Assembly: GCF_022581195.2 (NCBI RefSeq)
Contig: NC_061474.1
Location: 7,564,001 to 7,628,000 of the forward strand
From: Helicoverpa zea
Taxonomy: Eukaryota; Arthropoda; Insecta; Lepidoptera; Noctuidae
Reading direction: 5' to 3'
DNA: 64,000 bases
Shown in pieces: positions 31,649-43,319 of this stretch (positions are counted from its first letter, which is position 1; every line of letters starts with the position of its first letter). Both the position numbers and the translations under genes were made by a program. The notes beneath the pieces were generated by a model. That model was given only the letters and a program-made list of their open reading frames with translations, had not been told where the DNA came from and ran no database searches.

Positions 31649-31840
31649 CCTACTTATATTATAAATGTGAAAGTTTGTGAGAATGTATGGATGTATGTTT
31701 GTTATTCAATCACGCAAAAACGGCTGGACCGATTTGATTGAAATTTGGTATGTAGATAGATGATATCCTGGATTAGCACATAGGCTACTTTTTATCACCA
31801 CACCATGCGGGCGAAGCCGCTGGCGGAAGCTAGTATTTTA
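31649..31840 (+). repeat. Lepidopteran dispersed repeat ('cgggcgaagccgct' type)
   Basis: Contains ttatattataaatgtgaaag, tcacgcaaaaacggctggac, atttggtatgtagatagatg and gcgggcgaagccgctggcgg. I know this sequence from many lepidopteran loci, commonly classed with Helitron-like or unclassified repeats. Non-coding. Confidence 0.55.
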
Positions 31841-31963
31841 CATATAGGATAGACTAGCCTCCCATCAGTGCAAGAATTTTCCAAATCAGTTCAGTGGTTT
31901 TGGAGACTTTACGAGCGAAAAAATAATATGTTTTATTTGTATGATATGTACGTAACAAATACT

Positions 31964-32045
31964 GTCACTGTTACAGCCTTTTTATCGTCCCACTGCTGGG
32001 CACAGGCCTCCTCTCACATGGAGAAGGATTGAGCATTAATCAACA
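31964..32045 (-). mobile_element. SINE family 2, 3' fragment
   Basis: The plus strand reads gttacagcctttttatcgtc, ccactgctgggcacaggcct, ending at gagcattaatca. A 5'-truncated copy of about 75 bp. Confidence 0.65.
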
Positions 32046-33082
32046 AACAAACAAAAATAAATTTTCTCTTCATTATTGTTATAGCATAGTAGAAGCATAG
32101 ATCGAAGGTAAGTCCCGATTTTTTCTTTCTGTTAGTTTATATATCCAGAACTTTTATTAGTATTCCGATATTTTTTCAGCGTGCGGGCGGAATTTAATTT
32201 AGACGTGAGTAGAGCCACTATCCGTTCTATTTCTGATTTATTTGCCGCGAGCTATTTTAGTTCGGTATTAACGGTTCTATAAAAATATTATCATATATTG
32301 CGTTTGGTCGTAGGTGTGAAGCTATTTATAGAACCCAACAGTATTTATTAGTCAACTTAACTTTATTATTTCTTGAAGCTTTGTGCGATTTTGTTCTTGT
32401 CTTTCATTCTCTGTGGATTTAAATTACATTAGAGAACCACCAGGAAAAATGCAGAACTAACTCTGTCCGTCAAAAAATATAGAACCAATTTAAATGAGAG
32501 TACACAAATAGTCTTGAGCCTTAGAAGGACGTGTGTATTATGTAGGCTACTTAAGGTTACTTGTTCTCCAAATTTGTAAAATTGTTTCCTAGTGACTGAA
32601 GGGAACAGACAGTTTTATTATGACAAACTAAAAAAAATATAAACACTACTAAACTTGCACATAATTTACGTCATACTATCAATTACCTACACGTAACACT
32701 TTCCAAGCCTTTCACATATAAAACTTGAACAATATTTTATGAAAAGACGACATCAAAAGTGCAAAGTGTTTGCAGAAAAAGTGCAGTGTAAGAGCGAGCG
32801 ATAATGACGAACTCTTGGGAGGCTGTGTCTATGTACTTACGTCTTGTGAGATGTATGTGCCGCGTGGTGTAAACGACAGCTACGCTTTGAGACTTTGTGG
32901 CTTATGTGTAAGAAGTGAGTCTGCAGTGTCATTAAAATGTGTTGTATTTAAAGAAAATATCAAAAAGAAAGTCATGTTAGTTACACTATTTTTACCCCAA
33001 CCGACAGGCTTTACACCTTTTCGATCTGATCGAATGGTTCCGAACGACAGGCTTTTTGTCGCTTAGAATATATTGCGTGTGA
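32046..33082. other. Spacer, nothing recognised
   Basis: AT-rich. An open frame of 98 codons at 32770-33066 has no motif I recognise. Confidence 0.35.
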
Positions 33083-33261
33083 TCGAAGGCTGCGTGAGAG
33101 GAAAGTTTTGGGCATGAACCTGGAAGGATATAGTGGAAGAAGACGACCAAAGAAACGATGGATGGACGGACTTATGAGTTGTCAGCAGATAGAAGAGTAT
33201 GGAAGGACAAAAGTACCGATCCCAAACCAAATTGGGATACGGGCAAGATAATGATGATGAT
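33083..33261 (+). pseudogene. RTE family B, C-terminal fragment (frameshifted)
   Basis: One frame gives GYSGRRRPKKRWMDGL. After a frameshift another gives SADRRVWKDKSTDPKPNWD, then tgggatacgggcaagataat and gat repeats. PKKRWMD followed by DRR-W is the usual RTE C-terminus. The family is distinct from the intact copy at 17135 and resembles the SINE 1 tail. Confidence 0.6.
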
Positions 33262-33792
33262 AAATATGTTGGTCATAAAAGAACCGAGCGGAAAACCTGT
33301 TGGTATGAAAGCGCTGTAAATTGTTACTAAACGTCAACTTTTCAAACATGAAAAGGCAAACATACACACACAAAAGAGAGCGTTTATGAAAAGGACGCTT
33401 ACCTTCAGTTGTTTTTACATTCAAGCCGAGAGAAAGTAGGTAAGAACACACGATTTATTTCACAACGTACTTTACCCAAAGAAATGTTCCGTGTAAGCTC
33501 ATCCTATTGGATTACAATTTTCTCGATGTCTCTTCCCGGTAAATTCAAGCATCACTTGTCGAGTTAATTTTAGTTGAAAATCGCATTTGGTCTCAGTCAT
33601 TCGTTTAGATAATAAATATTGTCTGCGAAATTAAGGAACTCGGATTTTTTTATGAAATTTTTGCTTGAATATTTTTTTATAGTTATTTTTCTTTGTGAAA
33701 AAATTTTATTAGAAGTTTTGTAATAAAACAATGTTAATGCAAGGCTGGAATATGATTTGGTTAGTTTATACAAAGCCAGAATTTTGCCTTGG
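33262..33792. other. Spacer, nothing recognised
   Basis: No gene or repeat supported. Confidence 0.35.
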
Positions 33793-34070
33793 AAATAAAT
33801 AAATAAATAAATAAATAATGGCGGGACACCTTTTCACACACGGTCGGTTAGCCCCATGGTAAGTTATTTATTAACTTGTGTTATGGGTGCTAACACAACT
33901 GATAAACTACATATAGCTACATATATACATATTTATAAATACATATCATAACACCCAGACCACGGCCAACAAGCATGCTCATCACACAAATGTCGACCGA
34001 ACCGGGAATCGAACCCGGGACCTCAGATTCGGCAGTCCGGCTTGGTGACCTTTGCGCCACAGAGGTCGTC
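33793..34070 (-). mobile_element. SINE family 3 (tRNA-derived) with ATTT tail
   Basis: On the minus strand the head reads gacgacctctgtggcgcaaa and carries the B-box gggttcgattcccggttcgg. The body passes through gccgtggtctgggtgttatg and the end is tgtgtgaaaaggtgtcccgc, then a (attt)n tail (plus strand aaataaataaataaataaat, 33793-33818). The head and body differ from families 1 and 2. Confidence 0.7.
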
Positions 34071-34293
34071 GAATGTTTTTTTAACGACGTTTTTTTTTTG
34101 ATAACGAAACGAAACCTTTCGTTGATACCCGGAACCGAATATCATATACATTTTAAGGCAGTGTCCTTTGGTGGAAACGTATCTTTACACATATATCCCA
34201 AATACCCTGTAACTAGAACAAAAAACTTTTTCTTTTGACCAAAGTATCGAAAAAGTTATTTTCAACCGAAAAATCTGATGTCAAAAGACTAGG

Positions 34294-34566
34294 TTTTTAG
34301 GGTTCAAGGGGTAAAACGGGACCCTATGGTTTTCGCACCTCCGTCCGTCCGTCCGTCCGTCTATCACCAGGCTGTATCTCATGAACCGTGATAGTTAGAG
34401 AGTTGAAATTTTCACAGGTGATGTATTTCTGTTGCCGCTGTAACAGCAAATACTGAAAACTGGAATAAAATAAATATTTTGAGGGGCTTCCATACAATAA
34501 ACGTGATTTAAATAATAGTACGGAACCCTTCGTGCGCGAGTCCGACTCGCACTTGGCCGGTTTTTA
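34294..34566 (-). repeat. Lepidopteran dispersed repeat with (GTCC)n
   Basis: The plus strand has acgggaccctatggttttcg, a (gtcc)n run at 34344-34361 and gcgcgagtccgactcgcact, then tggccggtttttaaaa. I recognise the agtgcgagtcggactcgc end as a very common lepidopteran repeat. Non-coding. Confidence 0.55.
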
Positions 34567-34639
34567 AAAAAGTCAGTGATCATGGAATTCTGTTTTACTT
34601 TTGCTCTACAACCTTTTAAAATCCTGTTTAAGTACCCGC

Positions 34640-34740
34640 AAAACTGCAGACTAAACAGTCGGCCAACAGATGACCCGAGTTTTTCTAAATTCAATATCCA
34701 ATCGCAAACAACGGATGGTTCGGTTATTGCAATCCGCAGT
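34640..34740. repeat. Possible worn member of the 'tagtcggccgac' family
   Basis: Holds ctaaacagtcggccaacaga, similar to the MITE end at 63221, and little else that aligns. Confidence 0.3.
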
Positions 34741-35022
34741 TACTCCCTACATAGTAACTACGTCAATTCTGGAAGTGTGGCCACAAATTACTCTCGGATT
34801 AATGCGGCGACCACTTTGAGCTGCACGTAAGCTTTGCTAAGCCGATTCCGATGCAGTGTACAACGTGTTACTTGAGTCTCGAGAGATGGGGAGGATTTAT
34901 CGGTAAATTGATTTTGTTTCATGGATAATATTCTAGGATATACATAGGATACTATTAATATTAAGATTATTACGATGAGATTGTGAGTTTGGATGTTTTT
35001 TCCTAGATCACACTTTTGCAGC

Positions 35023-35125
35023 TAAAAGTCAGAAGGAAGTATGGCGTCTGACTGAGAGGAATGGAAGAAAAAGACATGTTGCACCGACCCCAAATGACTT
35101 GGGAACAGGGCAGAAAAATGAAGAT
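35023..35125 (+). pseudogene. RTE family B, extreme 3' fragment
   Basis: One frame reads EEWKKKTCCTDPK then stop, followed by cttgggaacagggcagaaaa and tgaagatg. This matches the C-terminus and 3' UTR of family B. Confidence 0.55.
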
Positions 35126-35199
35126 GCCACTTTTGCAGCTCAACAAAATGAGCTGAAATAAAAGCACATTATAGATCGGAGTCTAACTTAAATATATCA

Positions 35200-35310
35200 T
35201 CTTTTTACAGACCCACTGCTGGGCACAGGCCCCTCTCACACGGAGAAGGATTGAGGGGTGCGGGAGGCAATGCGGGTTGCTGATTCTAACTGTTGGTGAT
35301 TTTTGGATCT
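35200..35310 (-). mobile_element. SINE family 2, degenerate 3' part
   Basis: The plus strand has atcatctttttacagaccca, ctgctgggcacaggcccctc, then caatgcgggttgctgattct. Confidence 0.55.
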
Positions 35311-35821
35311 ACCTAAAACAAAGGATTTTATCCAGGTGCGGGAAGTTGTTGCGAAGAGGGACACAATTGCAACTACGGGACGTAGGCTATATATATTTAA
35401 GGTAGTGCCTTAGGGAAACAGGTGAATAGCGAAACAGCTAATTCCTACAAAAGCATACAAGTTTTACAACTAATGACTTCCATATTGCTAATCGTATTAC
35501 TACTAACATAATAAATACTGTTCAACAATACCTCTAGAGACATGCGAAGTTCAGTTTGTTCACAATTAGTGCGAACTATAACAAACTTCCTACGACAGGA
35601 ACTAGTAATTCAATCAATGAACGCTCGAGGTATAAGTTGCTCGGTTTTAATGCAATTTTTGTTCGACATCTTTGCTTATTATATGTCACAACATGTTGTT
35701 TAGTTTTCTAGAAAATAGGCAAATATTTTGCAGAAAATTAACGAAAACTCGACTCTCATAAGACACTACTCATTACTACTATATTTTTTCAGAGATATCT
35801 TATAAAAATGTATCATCATCT

Positions 35822-36012
35822 TTTGCCTAGCCTTTTCTGAACTTTTTAAGAGCGACTGCCTATCTGACTACTTCAACCCAGTTGTTTCGGCAACCAGATA
35901 TTCATTGGTAAGGTAATTGTCAGAATGCCTGGCTTCTAACTAACCGTAACGACTGCCAAAGATGTTCAAATAACAGCTGGGACCCAACAATTTTGCGTGC
36001 TTTCCAAAGCAC
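35822..36012 (-). mobile_element. SINE family 1, degenerate copy
   Basis: The plus strand has gcctagccttttctgaactt, gcgactgcctatctgactac, ttcaacccagttgtttcggc and aaccgtaacgactgccaaag, in the order expected for the reverse complement of SINE 1. Confidence 0.55.
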
Positions 36013-36254
36013 TTCTCTATTATTTACTACAAACATTTGTTTCCGAGTTAGTATGACCACAGACGACTCTGCAAAGCTGTGCACTAATAAAGGTAATGTA
36101 ACCACGATCACGGGCCTCGGTCCATCAATGCTTTCAATGTGATTGCACGGGTTTGCAATAGTTCCCTGCAGAGGTGGTTCGTGTATGTTCACTTTTAGTG
36201 ATAGGCTTTTGTTTATACGGAATACTTATGATTGGTATGAAGTGAGAAAATAAT

Positions 36255-36555
36255 AATTTATCCGGTAGGTAAAGCACCGGCCTTTCGAGTGCGAGTGTGC
36301 GGATTCGATTCCAGGTCAGGCAAGTATGTACCATCGTGACTTTTACTCGATTGCTAAAAAGAGTTGTACTTTCTAGGTTGTATTTAATTTCTATATCTTG
36401 GATACCAATAACTAAGTTAAGAGGAAAATAACTTAAAGAAACCTGGAATATTAAGAGTGGAATCGCCAATCCACTTGGAGCAAACTTAGTAAGTAACGCT
36501 TATTCCTTCTCTGTATGAGAAGAGGTCAGTGTCAATGGGACAGTAAAAAAGGCTG
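36255..36555 (+). mobile_element. SINE family 2, degenerate but nearly complete
   Basis: Head with B-box gcggattcgattccaggtca, body atatcttggataccaataac, tail tgggacagtaaaaaaggctg followed by attatgatgac. It is diverged throughout. Confidence 0.55.
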
Positions 36556-37035
36556 ATTATGATGACGTCAGATTTACAAGCATAATAAAAAGGAAAGTGT
36601 TTGTAAAATAATTTACTATGCAAAATTAGAATTTATAGTATGAAATAAGCCTTGAATATAAAGAAAAAGGTACAAAGAAAAATCCAAACACAAATCGCAT
36701 TTTTTCTTTGGATTTATTGAACGTTATTCCCGCAAAATAAACCTGTCATGCGTTTGTAGCCGTAAAATCTATTTCAGCTCTGTCAATAAAGTTGCTGAAT
36801 CAATATTAGGTATTTTACGAGCCTGCCTGAATTTCAGAATACTGACTATTTTCAGCTTAATGTATTTATTGACGTATCAGGCAGCCTGAGGCTTTTTGCA
36901 GTCCGTCCATTTTGTACGTGGGCGTTCCATGTGATACTAGTTTAAGGTATGGTATAGATTCAAAAGCAGGTAATATGTGTTAAATAGCCCATTTATTGAA
37001 GGCTAGTTTTTGTCCGATTTTTTGACTTTTTCCGT
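36556..37035. other. Spacer, nothing recognised
   Basis: No gene or repeat supported. Confidence 0.35.
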
Positions 37036-37173
37036 CTTACCACAAAAACTTTTTAACGTCAGTTTAAGACTTGTCTAAAAAATTGACAAATTATGACGTT
37101 GACATATGGTTCATTTTGCAGCCACAAATTTTTTAGACAAGTGTAAAACAGGTGTTAAAGTTTTTGTAGTAAG
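37036..37173. mobile_element. Inverted-repeat element (MITE-like)
   Basis: Left cttaccacaaaaacttttta, with gacttgtctaaaaaatt; right aattttttagacaagtgt, then gttaaagtttttgtagtaag. Arms of about 50 bp with mismatches. Confidence 0.5.
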
Positions 37174-37258
37174 GCCATATGTCTTTTGTTTTTAGGGCTG
37201 TCTTTTGTTTTAACATTCGAAAAAGTACTTATTATATCAGCGCTCTGTTTAGCTGTTA

Positions 37259-37464
37259 ACATTACCATTAACGGCCAGTTAAAAGTTAAAGTTAAAGTAA
37301 TGTCTAAAGTAAAAGTAACGGTCAAATTCGTTTTTTCAAGGCTAAAGTGACAGCAAAACTAATAGAAAAATTTAATTTGACCGATACTTTTACTTTAGAC
37401 ATTACTTTGACTTTTACTTTAGCTTTAACTTTTGATGAAGAAACTGGCCGTTAGTGTGGTAATG
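37259..37464. mobile_element. MITE with ~70-bp inverted ends
   Basis: Left acattaccattaacggccag and aaagtaatgtctaaagtaaa; right tttactttagacattacttt and actggccgttagtgtggtaa. Length about 206 bp, non-coding. Confidence 0.6.
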
Positions 37465-38052
37465 CTGCCTGCCTTTTGAGTACGCTCCAATTCCATTTTT
37501 GTGACACCTTTTAGTAGTACATAACTATGTTCTTAGTTGCTACAATACATACCTGAGAACCTCTTTTATATAGTTTTAAATAATCTAGTAGGTAAATAAG
37601 TGTGCCTATATTGTGTAACAAATAAAAGTTTTGAGTTTAAATAAATATGTAAAGTCGTTTCAGTCGTCAGTCGTTTCTACAAATAAGTTCAAGTAATTTA
37701 AGTATGTCAAGCGGAGTGTGGGGGCGGAACCAAGCGTCTTGGATTCTGTCTGTTATTGCGAGCTGTATTTTGAGATGTCTCCAGAGGCGCGTGCGTGAGT
37801 AGTGATGGGAAATATACATAGCATATCGATAAAATGTATCGGTATTTTATTTTTATCAGTGTTTTTTTTGCATGCGTATTTGTTCGGGCTTTACGATGTT
37901 ATACATACTTCGATATTTGATGTATTATTTTTAATCAATGTCATTATAACATGTTGACATTTACATTGTGCGGTTATGTTTCTACCACACCACGTGACAC
38001 ATTTTTAGCAGCCATAGTGACTGTAAACAGCTAAAATACATTGTTTCGCAAC
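37465..38052. other. Spacer, nothing recognised
   Basis: No gene or repeat supported. Confidence 0.35.
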
Positions 38053-38140
38053 TAGGTTGAGGAGGTCAGATAGGAAGTCGTCCCACGTAAAAGACTGTTA
38101 CTTAGCTGCATCCGGGTGAGACTGGGAACCGACCCCAATA
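38053..38140 (+). mobile_element. SINE family 1, 3' fragment
   Basis: Has taggttgaggaggtcagata, ggaagtcgtcccacgtaaaa, tgcatccgggtgagactggg and accgaccccaatac. Confidence 0.6.
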
Positions 38141-39008
38141 CAAGGTGTTGATTTGCATTTGTGCCATGCTTCAGGAGGAGGAGATAAAATACGTAAATAA
38201 TCGATTGGAATTACAGTAGACGGGAAATAGCTAATACGCACGGCTTTTTTTGTCATTGTAATGTCGTAGTATTTCAGAAGTAATCCAATTTTATGAATGA
38301 AATTTATGAATAATCGTTGCGTATGCTTTGTGTTTGCGTTTGTGTGAGGGCGCAGCACGGTTTTAAGGCCAATAACACACGCGCCAAGTTTAAATACGGC
38401 TAGATGACATTGAGGGAATTCCGAAAAAAAAAATTAAGAAAAAAAATTACGTACCAATTTTTTTGTTGATTTGAGAATCATAAGCATAATTACGTCCTTG
38501 AATATGACACGGATAGTTTGGGGAAAAAACGCTACAAAAATTGTGAAACAGGTGAAATACCTACAACAAAGTTCGAGCATCTTTCCTCTTAATTATTAAG
38601 AAAAACAAATGATTTTAAGATATCGATAACTACCACATCACTACGAAACATTAAACCTCCACCTTTTATTTTTGTTCGCGAAATCCGTTTACGGATTACC
38701 GGAGTTAATGTAAGCGATCGGTTATCATCCGGAATTCGGTGAATTTTCGCGGAAATAAGGTATATACGTCATCGTTGAGTCGTCACCGGGTTTTCGGCAA
38801 ATCGAATCGCGTATTAATTAAGATTGATGCTTTTTTTCGTGGCACCTGAGAATAAAGGCGTTTTTATATGTGGTTCTATTTATTCCATTTATTTATTTAT
38901 TTTAGTTACTTACGTATTTAGTTAGTTATTTTGTTCCTTACATCTTTATGTATTTTGTTCTTTTTATATATGTAATCATCAGGTAGCCATAGGCTATTTT
39001 GATATATT
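38141..39008. other. Spacer, nothing recognised
   Basis: AT-rich. A minus-strand 86-codon frame (38098-38358) overlaps the SINE fragment and has no motif. Confidence 0.35.
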
Positions 39009-39210
39009 TTACTATAAACCTATCCTTGTCCCAACTATGTTGGGATCGGCTTTTAGTCTATCTGGATGCAGCTGAGTACCTGTATTTAACAATACTGTCT
39101 GACCTCCTCAATCCACCTAAAAAGTTACCCGGGTAAACCAGTTATCATTTGGTAAGACTGGTTGTTACACTTTCTGGCTTCGGACTATCCGTAACAACTC
39201 TCAAACATAT
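39009..39210 (-). mobile_element. SINE family 1, degenerate copy
   Basis: The plus strand has cttgtcccaactatgttggg, atcggcttttagtctatctg, ctgtctgacctcctcaatcc and gttacccgggtaaaccagtt. Confidence 0.6.
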
Positions 39211-40446
39211 ACTTACAAATCACAAGATCACCCATCCATGCATTATTGCTTAACCTTATAATCGATCGACTCATGAGGCTGTTACCTATGACCAAGAAAG
39301 TTCTTCAAGAAAAATAAACTACGAAGTTTTGAGACGAGCAGTTGAAAGATTTATTTGTCTTTAATTAAAGGAGCGACAGTGTAAAGCGCAGTTTTCTTCA
39401 GACGATAAAAGTTGAATTAAATACTAGCCACCTGCAGAGTGGCAAGTTTTTCATGTTGCAGACAATTTGTTGTTATGGTAGAAATCTGTTATATCTAGAC
39501 TATACAATTTCATAATATAATAAGTAAGAATAATATTTTTGATCCAACAGACAAACTATTTGTATAGTTTTGTTGGATACTATGTATGTCATAAAATGTA
39601 CCTTTTAGATAAAAATAAATAGTAGAAATAAATAAATAAAAGATGAAGTGTGCGTAATGTAATAATTTAAGATATTAAAAATAAGTAACGATTGCTTTAT
39701 TATCTTGAATTGCATTGCCAAATTCACTTATTAAAAACCTTAATTATCTCAAGATAGCTTTGTCGGAAGAGATGTGTTTTGATCAGTTCACCTATTATAT
39801 TTATAAAGTTTTTATATTTTCAGCAGTTCCTTCAAAGAATTTATAATTACCTACAATATTTGAAAGACACTGACAAAAGTAACAAAATGAAAATAATTAA
39901 CAGAACATATTTATGTTTCTCAAAGCGATGACTCAAACGTTCTTGCTACTGAAACTTTGTTTAACTTAAACGATTATAGAATACTTGAAGGTTAGTTTCA
40001 CCACCAGACGTTTTACTAATTGGTCGGTTAAACAGTTTAAACATATTTAAATACTAAGCAAGAAATTTGAAAAAAAATCCAACCATGCGTGTTGGTAAAT
40101 AATCAAGCGTTTTAGGTACCATGGAATGTAAGTATACCTTCGACTAATTGAAGTTTAATCAGTCGTTTTCCATAATCTGACGTTTACTTTGTTGGTAAAG
40201 TTGAGCCTAAGTCAGTTTTTGCATTGCAAAGTTAAATGATTTAAACTTCGTTAAAAGGTGTATTACTTTGTAGATAAACATATTGAACATGTATCTATGT
40301 AATTATTATGAAGACGTTATTAAATTGATTTGGAGCTGCTCGAGGGTGCACTTTTGATTTAAATTGGGAATCTGGGTTATCTAAATAAGGAGGTTTAAAC
40401 TTTTAAACGTAGGTACGTATTTATTATGGGATATTGGGTACCAGTA

Positions 40447-40480
<34 letters not shown>

Positions 40481-41910
40481 CCTGCTATGTATGACCTGTA
40501 TAAATAACAAAAGTTATTACAAACTATATTAAAAAAAAACGAATATTGGAAACAATATACTCACTACATTTTATATTTTTCTACACTATTTGTTTGTAAT
40601 GTCTTATATTGTTATCCTAATGATGTACAATAATAAAAAGTCTGACATTATAGAATCACGTGAAAATTCTAAACTTCTTTGAAATAATATCGAAGCCAGG
40701 ATATCGTAAACCCTATTGTCATCGTCTCGATTCTGTAACTTAAGCACTTGATGCAAAATACGATCTTACTAACTTGAGTGTCAGAAAGTTTTCGTGTAAA
40801 AAGTCGCAAACTGCAGTTTGACTGCAACGTGCAAGTTATACATGAAAACGACTAGTGTCTGCAAGTTAGGGTATAAAACTGCTATAGCTAGGATACGCAA
40901 TACTGTGTAGGTAAAAGACAGAAGATCCATTTATACTTAGTACTGTGTGCATGTATATGGATACACGCAAAAACTATTGCATAGATTTTGAAGAAACTTG
41001 GCAGTGAGTATAGCTCTTGCATCAAAATAGTAAACATAGGTCTTTTCCCGGGTTTTCTCGGGACGTGGATGAAACTGTGGGTGGCATTTAACTCCATACA
41101 TAGAAACTTTCGCAGTTATATAAGTAGGATTTATTACATCCTAATCTAGAACAGTTTAACATAAACATATTAACAATGCACGTAAAATCCATCCAACCCA
41201 CCACACACAAGTTCCAATTCATATTTTCCGGCTCAATCATTAGATTAGTTCGACAATATTAAACTTATTGTATTGATTGTCATCGGAACTTCATACAGAG
41301 CCTGCCTTAAAAGTGGTAGATTCCATTACATAGTTACATACAGGCGACCTAAAAAAAGCGTAGGTATATTAATAAATAAAAGTAATTCGGATTGTACTTC
41401 TGCCCCATGACTGTACATTGGCAGTCTGCATAATGTTATTAAAGTGTGCAAGTTTGCAGTCTGATTGTAATTAAATGCGGACTGTTGCTGGGAAGAAAGT
41501 GGCAGATTTATTCGATTTTAAGTCTTTCGGGTATTAACATCCTAAATAATATAATATTTTAAATATAAAAGTAACTCTGTCTGTCACACTTTTATGCCAA
41601 AACTACAGAACCCTTCCAAATGAATTTGGTACCTACACAGATGGTCTAGAGATTCAAATTAAAAGTAAGTACATAGATAGTCGAGCGCCTGAAAAAGGTC
41701 ATAGGCTAGTCTTTATCTATCTGTGCTTGGAGGAGGTTCCTTCGAAACGAGGGTGAAACTGCAGGGAACAGCCAGTTTCTTCTATACTTATATTATTTTT
41801 CTGACAAATGAAGAAAATGCGTCAATGATTCAGAGCTTTTCTTTCTAATCTTGATTAATCTCAATTTAAAGCTACGTCTATGAGACTTTATGTAAGTAAA
41901 ATAGCATTCA
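39211..41910. other. Spacer with a (TC)n microsatellite and worn repeats
   Basis: No gene supported in 2.7 kb. A (tc)n run is at about 40447-40479. At 41560-41780 worn copies of a lepidopteran repeat appear (aacagccagtttcttctata at the end). At 39985-40210 there are weak inverted motifs (gtttcaccaccagacgtttt; ctgacgtttactttgttggt). Confidence 0.4.
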
Positions 41911-41929
41911 ATATAAGTAGTCAGAGATA

Positions 41930-42321
41930 AAGAGATAAAAGTCGTGGTGGCCTAGTGGGCAAAGAACCGACCTCTCGAGTAGGAGGGCGCGGGTTCGATT
42001 CCAGGTCAGGCAAGTACCAATGCAACTTTTCTAAGTTTGTATGTACTTTCTAAGTATATCTTAGACACCAATGACTGTGTTTCGGATGGCACGTTAAACT
42101 GTAGGTCCCGGCTGTCATTGAACATCCTTGGCAGTCGTTACGGGTAGTCAGAAGCCAGTAAGTCTGACACCAGTCTAACCAAGGGGTATCGGGTTGCCCG
42201 GGTAACTGGGTTGAGGAGGTCAGATAGGCAGTCGCTTCTTGTAAAGCACTGGTACTCAGCTGAATCCGGTTAGACTGGAAGCCGACCCCAACATAGTTTG
42301 GGAAAAAGGTTCGGAGGATAT
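41930..42321 (+). mobile_element. SINE family 1, full length, 19-bp duplication
   Basis: A perfect duplication atataagtagtcagagata is at 41911-41929 and 42322-42340. The head holds tggcctagtgg and gggttcgattccaggtcagg. The tail reads cgaccccaacatagtttggg, then gttcggagga; here the terminal gat repeats are reduced. Confidence 0.9.
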
Positions 42322-42604
42322 ATATAAGTAGTCAGAGATATCGAACATAAAGGACGTTTAAGCGTAAAAATACACACATAAAAATCTCGCTATATAAACT
42401 GTCCCCCACTGTCAGGGGTAAGCACTTGACGTAAACATAACAAAGAGTCGGTAATGGCAGGTAAGGCAGGAGTGAGCAACATTTGGGGCGCAAGGCTTTA
42501 GCATCGACAAAATGTTCGCCTCGGCGGAGACGGACTCAATGGCTTGAGAAATTATGCCATAGACTTACGAAGGAATAGAAGAGGGTGGAAGTATATTTTA
42601 ACTT

Positions 42605-42770
42605 TCGCCTTTTCCCAAAATTTTAACCGGCTACAATTTTACTTGGGACGACTGCCTATCTGACCTCCTCAAGCCATTTAACAGGGTAGTATGATAAACC
42701 TTGGTAAGACTGGTTTCTGGACCCGTAACGACAGGCAAAGATTTTCAACTGACAGCCAGAACTCACCACT
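42605..42770 (-). mobile_element. SINE family 1, degenerate copy
   Basis: The plus strand has cttgggacgactgcctatct, gacctcctcaagccatttaa and ggacccgtaacgacaggcaa. Confidence 0.55.
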
Positions 42771-43174
42771 ATAAGCGATATTATAATTATAAAGATTTTT
42801 ATTTCATGAACACACTAAATAAAAATCATACACAAATATGGATTCTGGTATTCTGATAGTGTTTTTTTTTGTTGTACATATGGGAACCTCTAAACCTATT
42901 TCTTTGTTGAGTCTATGTTCAAGATAGAATTAGGATCATTATAATACACCCCTATGTATAGTTATGCGTTATGTAGGCAGGATCCTAACGATATCCACAT
43001 TGTTGAGCGTCTCTGAGCTATCGTCTACTTATATTTTATGGACTATAGGTACTTGAAAATATTGTTAAAAATAGCTTTTTATCGTTTAGAGTAATAACTT
43101 CTTTCCGGGGCCCAGTATATAGATTTATTTGTATGAAAATGCAAACAAAGCTGTTGCATTCATGTCGAGATTCA

Positions 43175-43270
43175 ACTTTTAGTAGGCCGATGGTTCGGGC
43201 TCATAAATCAGTATTGAGACGAATGTTAGTGCACACATTACAACGATCAGGTATCCTGCTGGTAAAGGTC
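43175..43270 (+). mobile_element. MITE family 'tagtcggccgac', partial copy
   Basis: Reads tagtaggccgatggttcggg, ctcataaatcagtattgaga and cattacaacgatcaggtatc, matching 27743 and 62505. Confidence 0.5.
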
Positions 43271-43319
43271 TGGTAAAGGGCCTATTTTAGATAGAGCTGA
43301 TCACCACGTTTTCCACTAC

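Noticed and set aside
32770..33066. 98-codon plus-strand frame
   Set aside because: No recognisable domain, Val/Leu/Cys-rich composition, and adjacency to an RTE scrap; insufficient to call a gene.
40447..40479. (TC)n tract as a GAGA-type regulatory site
   Set aside because: An isolated microsatellite with no gene or promoter nearby.
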